From: Anaeramoeba flamelloides
Lineage: Eukaryota; Metamonada; Anaeramoebidae
DNA: 64,000 nucleotides
Reading direction: 5' to 3'
NCBI GenBank assembly: GCA_027625915.1
Contig: JANTQA010000032.1
Location: 13,594,001 to 13,658,000 of the forward strand
Under the pieces are notes generated by a model. That model ran no database searches. It was not told the origin of the DNA and saw nothing but the letters and a program-made list of their open reading frames with translations. Of the stretch, positions 60,201 to 64,000 are shown piece by piece (position 1 is the stretch's first letter; the number at the start of each line of letters is the position of its first letter). A program made the position numbers and the translations under genes.

Positions 60201-63200
60201 GTTTTGGTTTATTATTATATTATATTTTGTTTGTGTGTGTGTGTAAATTTATATTTATTTAATTTTCATTCTATTATTTCTTGTTTTTATTTTTTTATTA
60301 ATTTTCATGATTGAAGTTTTAAAAAAAAAATTCAAACTTCGTTTCAAAAAATATTTTTATAAAAAAAAAAAAAAAGTTTCTCAATAAATAATATTATTTA
60401 TTGAATATAAAAATACACCAATTTAATTTCAGTAATTTATTAAAATCAATTTTATTTTTTTTTTGATCTTTGTTGAAAAAATTTCAAAATTATTTCAGTT
60501 TTCTGTAAAAAGATAAAACAAAAAAAAAAATGTATTTTCAAAAACAATTCTTTAATAAAGTATTTTAATGAATTAAACGAAACAACAAATTTTAAATTGG
60601 TACGTTGATATAGGCCACATTTTCTTTTTAAATCGGAAAAATCAGGAATAATATTTATTACTTGAAATTTATATAATTCAAAAAAAATTTGAAATCAATA
60701 GAATGTCCATTTTAACGAGAAGATGGCGGTTTGAAAATAAACCATATTTCCACAGAAATTGGTAGTCAATAATACACTTCCATAATATAATAACAATCTA
60801 GTTCCCTCTGTACAAAATTGGTTCTTAATAAAATCATTTTTTTATTTTTTTATACTTTTTACCTTTTCCAAATTTCCCTTCTTAAGTTGCTTGGGCTCTA
60901 TGTTCCTTCTCTTTTTGTTTTTTTAGGTGTTTGGGAAAGGTAAAAAGTATAAAAAATCATTATAAGAATTGGTTGACCTGATCATGACTAACCCAACCAA
61001 ACTTGTTCATGATCAGATCTTCGACGAGGACTTATGCAACTGAACTGAATCCAACGAATGCGATCTGAAACCAACCAAAGTGAACCGAATTGAACTTTCC
61101 GTACTATCTGTCGAGTCGTTACTTGGACTGGGTTTTTGCTGTCGAGTCGGTATCTTGTACTGGGATTTTGCGAAAACAAGATTTGGGAAACTTACAAAAA
61201 AAAAAAAAAAAAAATAAAAAAAAAAAAAAAAAAACACAAAAAAAAAAAAAAAAAAAAAAAAAAAAGAAAAGCAACTGAAAAGAAAATTTCGAAAACCAAA
61301 TCTTATTCTTAAAAACCAGAGCTTTTTAGATTCAACCCATCTATAAAGTTCTAAATCAAAATTTAATAAACAGCCTTTTTCATTTGATCTATAGTTGTTC
61401 AAATATTTAGAACTCTTTATTAAAACAACCTATGGTGGCGATCCAAAAAAACGACATAAAAGGAAACAACCACCAGCCCATTCAACACTTGGGGCACAAA
61501 AAAAACTTTTTACTGAAGTTTTTACTTATTTTCTATTATTTTTTGACTCTTTCATTTCTTGCTTTTCTTTCTCTTTTTCTTGTCTTTTTTCCGAAATAAT
61601 TTTTTCTTTTCATTTTTTAAAGAAAAGATATCCTTTGAGCTGTAATCCTGCTTACATTACAGTTAGGATAAAAAAACCCTAAATACAATTTTAGAGTTTC
61701 AGGCAAATAGGAGGTAATTTTGTTGAATCACCTCTGCTCAACAATAAAAAAAAAAATAAAATCATTTTTTTTTTCGCTTTAATTTTATTTACGATTTCTA
61801 AAATCAAAACTCTACAAAAAAACAGTTTCAAGAAAAAAAAATTATATTGTTGTTGGGTTGGAAGATTTTCATTCAGTGATTTAAGAAATAGAACAAAAGA
61901 GATAAATATAAAACTTGATGATATGGTTTTTTTAATTCATAAAAATTTGAAACAAATATATGTACTTAAAAACATAAAAAGTATAAGAATACAACAATAC
62001 ATTTTTTGTTTCGATTTAATATTTATTATTCGTTACATTTAAACCAAATTTAATTGAAAATTGCATCCTTCTATTTACCAAATGATATTTATTTATTTTA
62101 TTATTAATTTATCTTAAAATTGTAAAAAAAAAAAAAAAAAAAAAAAGACTATAAAATGTATTATTTTTTCCCTTTACCACTCATATTAATGTTGTTAATT
62201 ATTTGAAAATAATCAATAATAATCAAATTGAATATTGATATGATTTTTTCAAAAGAGTTGTGGTACTCAACTCATCAAAGATTTAGTAGACCAAGAATCA
62301 ATGATTAAAAATTGAATGATCGTGAAAGGAAATATTTTTTTATGAGTTAATAAAGAACATCAAACTCTTGGTGAAACAAACAGTTCTTATTTTTGAAAGG
62401 ATCCTTTCAATAAGAGTCAAAAAAAAAAAATACAATAATCAAAAAAAAAAAAAAAATATCATAATTAACTTTGTGTTGGGATAATCTTTCTTGTTTGGTT
62501 CTCTTTATTTTTGTGTACGATCTTGGTTTAACTCTACAAAAGAAAAAAAAAAGAAAGAAAGAAATTCAAAACTAATCTTCTCAATTACTTTTATGATCGG
62601 ATCTTCTCTGCTTGAATGATGGTTTTTTTTGGATAGCCTAACTCATTCTATTCTATAAAACTTTTAAAGTTTGAACTTAAGGTATTTATGAGAGAATAAA
62701 ATCTCAAAAAATGCTAAAAAAAAAAAAAATTAAGCTTTTCGTTTGTTTGAAGAAATTGTTTTTTTAAAATTTTAATTTTGAATTTTTTCCTGAATAATTT
62801 TTTTCACTACAACTCATGGTTATTGTTCCATTCAAAGTTTAATTTAAATATCCCTTCTGGTGTAGTACGAAAGACTTTCACTAAGCCATCTTCTCGTGAA
62901 AAGGGACAATCTATTTTCGAATAATTTGACACTTTGGATATTTTGATACTTTTTGGAATTGTTGCTAATTAAGAAAAACTTTAAAAATAAAAAAAAAGAA
63001 AAAATAAAAGTTCCTTACTAAAAGACTTGTCTGTTCTCTCAAGATGCCAAAGATTGATTCTTAATTCATCTGAAGAAATGAAAACTTCATCATCAGAACA
63101 TAAAGAAATTGCATTTATATTATAAGCGTGTGCATTTCCATAGGTTCTTTTATTATAGGCTTCTTTGTTTATTTCTTCAACTTGAGTTTTTGGAAAAATT

Positions 63201-63926
63201 AAGTCTTTAGGGCTGTTGATTCCTTCGATCTCTTCTTGATCGATATTAAGTTCAGTCACTAATTCGGTCTCTTTAGAAAAGATTTTCCAAAGTTTGATTG
63301 TTTGGTCTATTATAAAGAAGATTTTTGAATCGATTAAGAGAAGGCAAATAATTTAAAAAAACAATTAGTCCAAATCAAAAAAAAATAAAATTAAAAAAAA
63401 AAAAAAAATGAAAAAGGAATGACAAAATTAGAAGAAAAAAAGTAACTCTTGAAGAAAAGTCTTTTTTGTGATTTAATAAAGGATCTAAAAAGAGTATTAT
63501 TTTCAAATCAAAAATGGTTGTGATGAATTTTTTAGTGTTGGGTTAATCTTTTTATTTTTTATTAAAAAAAAAATTTGACTTTTTTGGTACGAGTGAAAGA
63601 ACGGAAAAAGAAAATAAAAAAAAAATAAAATAAAAAAGGAATTAAAAACAAAAAAAAAAAAAAAAAATATTACCATTTGTAGAAAGTAATAAATGTGATC
63701 TATTTCTTCTTTTGATCCATTGAATTTTATTAATTTTTTCTTCAATATCAATACTTTTAAGATAATCAAATTCAGGTTCGTGAGATTGGAATTCCGTGTA
63801 AAATTTGTACTGTAAACCTTTTTTCTTTTTTGAGTTTTCTTCTTCTTCATCTTCTTCTTCTTTTTCTTCTTTAAAGAATTCTTCTTCTTCTAAATCACTT
63901 TCTTCATCACTTTCATTTGAAATCTT
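57259..63926 (-). CDS. PP2A regulatory subunit B55 (WD40), 5' end beyond or near window edge
   Basis: Substrate-selecting B/PR55 subunit of protein phosphatase 2A. Exons on the minus strand: about 63926-63674, 63306-63019, 60099-59673 and 57562-57259. All three joins keep frame (AATG|GTAATA to TAATAG|ACCAAA; TTTA|GTAAGG to AAAAG|ATATTG; GGAAA|GTAAAT to AAAAG|ATATG). B55 hallmarks appear in order: [116 protein letters not shown] and the C-terminal [18 protein letters not shown] Glu-rich insertion ([20 protein letters not shown]) precedes the FQSHEPEF block. The N-terminal blades are not in the window; the 63926 edge is a tentative AAAG acceptor. Confidence 0.92.
57563..59672. other. 2.1-kb last intron of the B55 gene
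   Basis: AT-rich DNA between the last two B55 exons. No repeat pair, RNA gene or coding frame was recognised. Confidence 0.55.
60818..60972. repeat. inverted repeat in B55 intron
   Basis: Arms 60818-60873 and 60929-60972 match as reverse complements around TATACTTTTTACCTTT and AATCATT-TAAGAATTGG, with a 55-nt spacer. It could be a small foldback element. It overlaps the left end of a candidate retroposon (next entry). Confidence 0.6.
60844..61754 (+). mobile_element. candidate composite retroposon in B55 intron
   Basis: Bracketed by a 17-bp direct match AATAAAATCATTTTTTT (60827-60843 and 61755-61771), with an A tail at 61746-61756. It is GC-richer than its surroundings. Inside are a perfect 10-bp stem CTGATCATGA/TCATGATCAG (about 60979-61017), a tandem 31-bp duplication beginning CTGTCGAGTCG (61108-61171), an interrupted poly-A (61196-61265), and a 3' block AGGCAAATAGGAGGT...ACCTCTGCTCAACAATA that resembles the end of the SINE at 53.4 kb. 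The target duplication is low-complexity, so boundaries are uncertain. Confidence 0.4.
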
Positions 63927-64000
63927 TAAAAGATTGAAATTTATTTTTCAATTTTCAATAAGAACAAATGTTGTTAATATTTTTTTTTATTTTTTGAATT

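Larger units (their letters stand above)
60100..63018. other. 2.9-kb intron of the B55 gene
   Basis: Intron between the DKSF and NIVD codons of B55. Besides the inverted repeat and candidate retroposon described separately, it holds a (TG)n stretch near 60228-60243 and long A runs (for example 62124-62145). A short plus-strand frame at 61395-61682 reading [16 protein letters not shown] is unassigned. Confidence 0.6.

Noticed and set aside
61395-61682. Short plus-strand gene reading [16 protein letters not shown]
   Set aside because: No ATG in a sensible place, no clear donor, no recognised family. It lies within the candidate retroposon in a B55 intron and is kept only as an unassigned frame.
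1-64000. Prokaryotic features: operons, CRISPR arrays, Shine-Dalgarno sites, insertion sequences
   Set aside because: Spliced genes, 5S with a Pol III terminator and eukaryotic protein families show this is nuclear eukaryotic DNA; no regular spaced-repeat array was found.

Overview
This window is eukaryotic nuclear DNA from a very AT-rich protist. Coding exons are split by GT-AG introns, non-coding DNA is saturated with A and T runs, and the recognisable genes are typical eukaryotic regulators. TAA ends most of the genes whose 3' end is visible, so the standard genetic code applies. I cannot fix the lineage from sequence alone. An Anaeramoeba-like metamonad or an amoebozoan is a guess based on the B-box/filamin/SPRY protein and the base composition.

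Layout, left to right. A CLASP-type TOG-repeat microtubule protein lies on the minus strand (321-4155, 5' end not found). A single-exon, strikingly GC-rich phospholipase B-like secreted hydrolase follows (8179-9774, -). Next come a UBE3A/E6AP-like HECT ubiquitin ligase with an N-terminal AZUL zinc finger (16998-25938, +), an Afi1/SPA-type DENN-related trafficking protein in four exons (27572-32498, -), and a small acidic/basic protein in two exons (35480-36168, +). A lone 5S rRNA gene sits at 41168-41288 (-). Then come a TPR plus coiled-coil gene whose frame is broken in four places (42293-45437, -), a TRIM-like double B-box/coiled-coil/filamin/SPRY protein (47153-52771, +), and a PP2A regulatory B55 subunit (57259 to beyond about 63926, -) whose 5' end runs off the window.

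Intergenic DNA and the long introns hold most of the mobile and repetitive DNA. There are at least three families of short TTAA-flanked inverted-repeat elements (piggyBac-like MITEs), a CAGT-ended MITE and several long inverted repeats; one of these has arms identical over about 148 bp inside an intron. There is also a 5'-truncated LINE with a perfect 16-bp target duplication, and a tRNA-type SINE with a perfect 15-bp target duplication and poly-A tail. At least three further dispersed repeat families occur as inverted copies within the window. Several genes carry one or more multi-kilobase introns, and most of these have become repeat sinks.

The genes do not form an operon or pathway; this is ordinary eukaryotic neighbourhood content. 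The least ordinary items are the long inverted repeat in the TRIM-like gene intron, the apparently shared 3' hairpin of the LINE and SINE tails, the GC island of the phospholipase B-like gene, and the frame-broken TPR gene.
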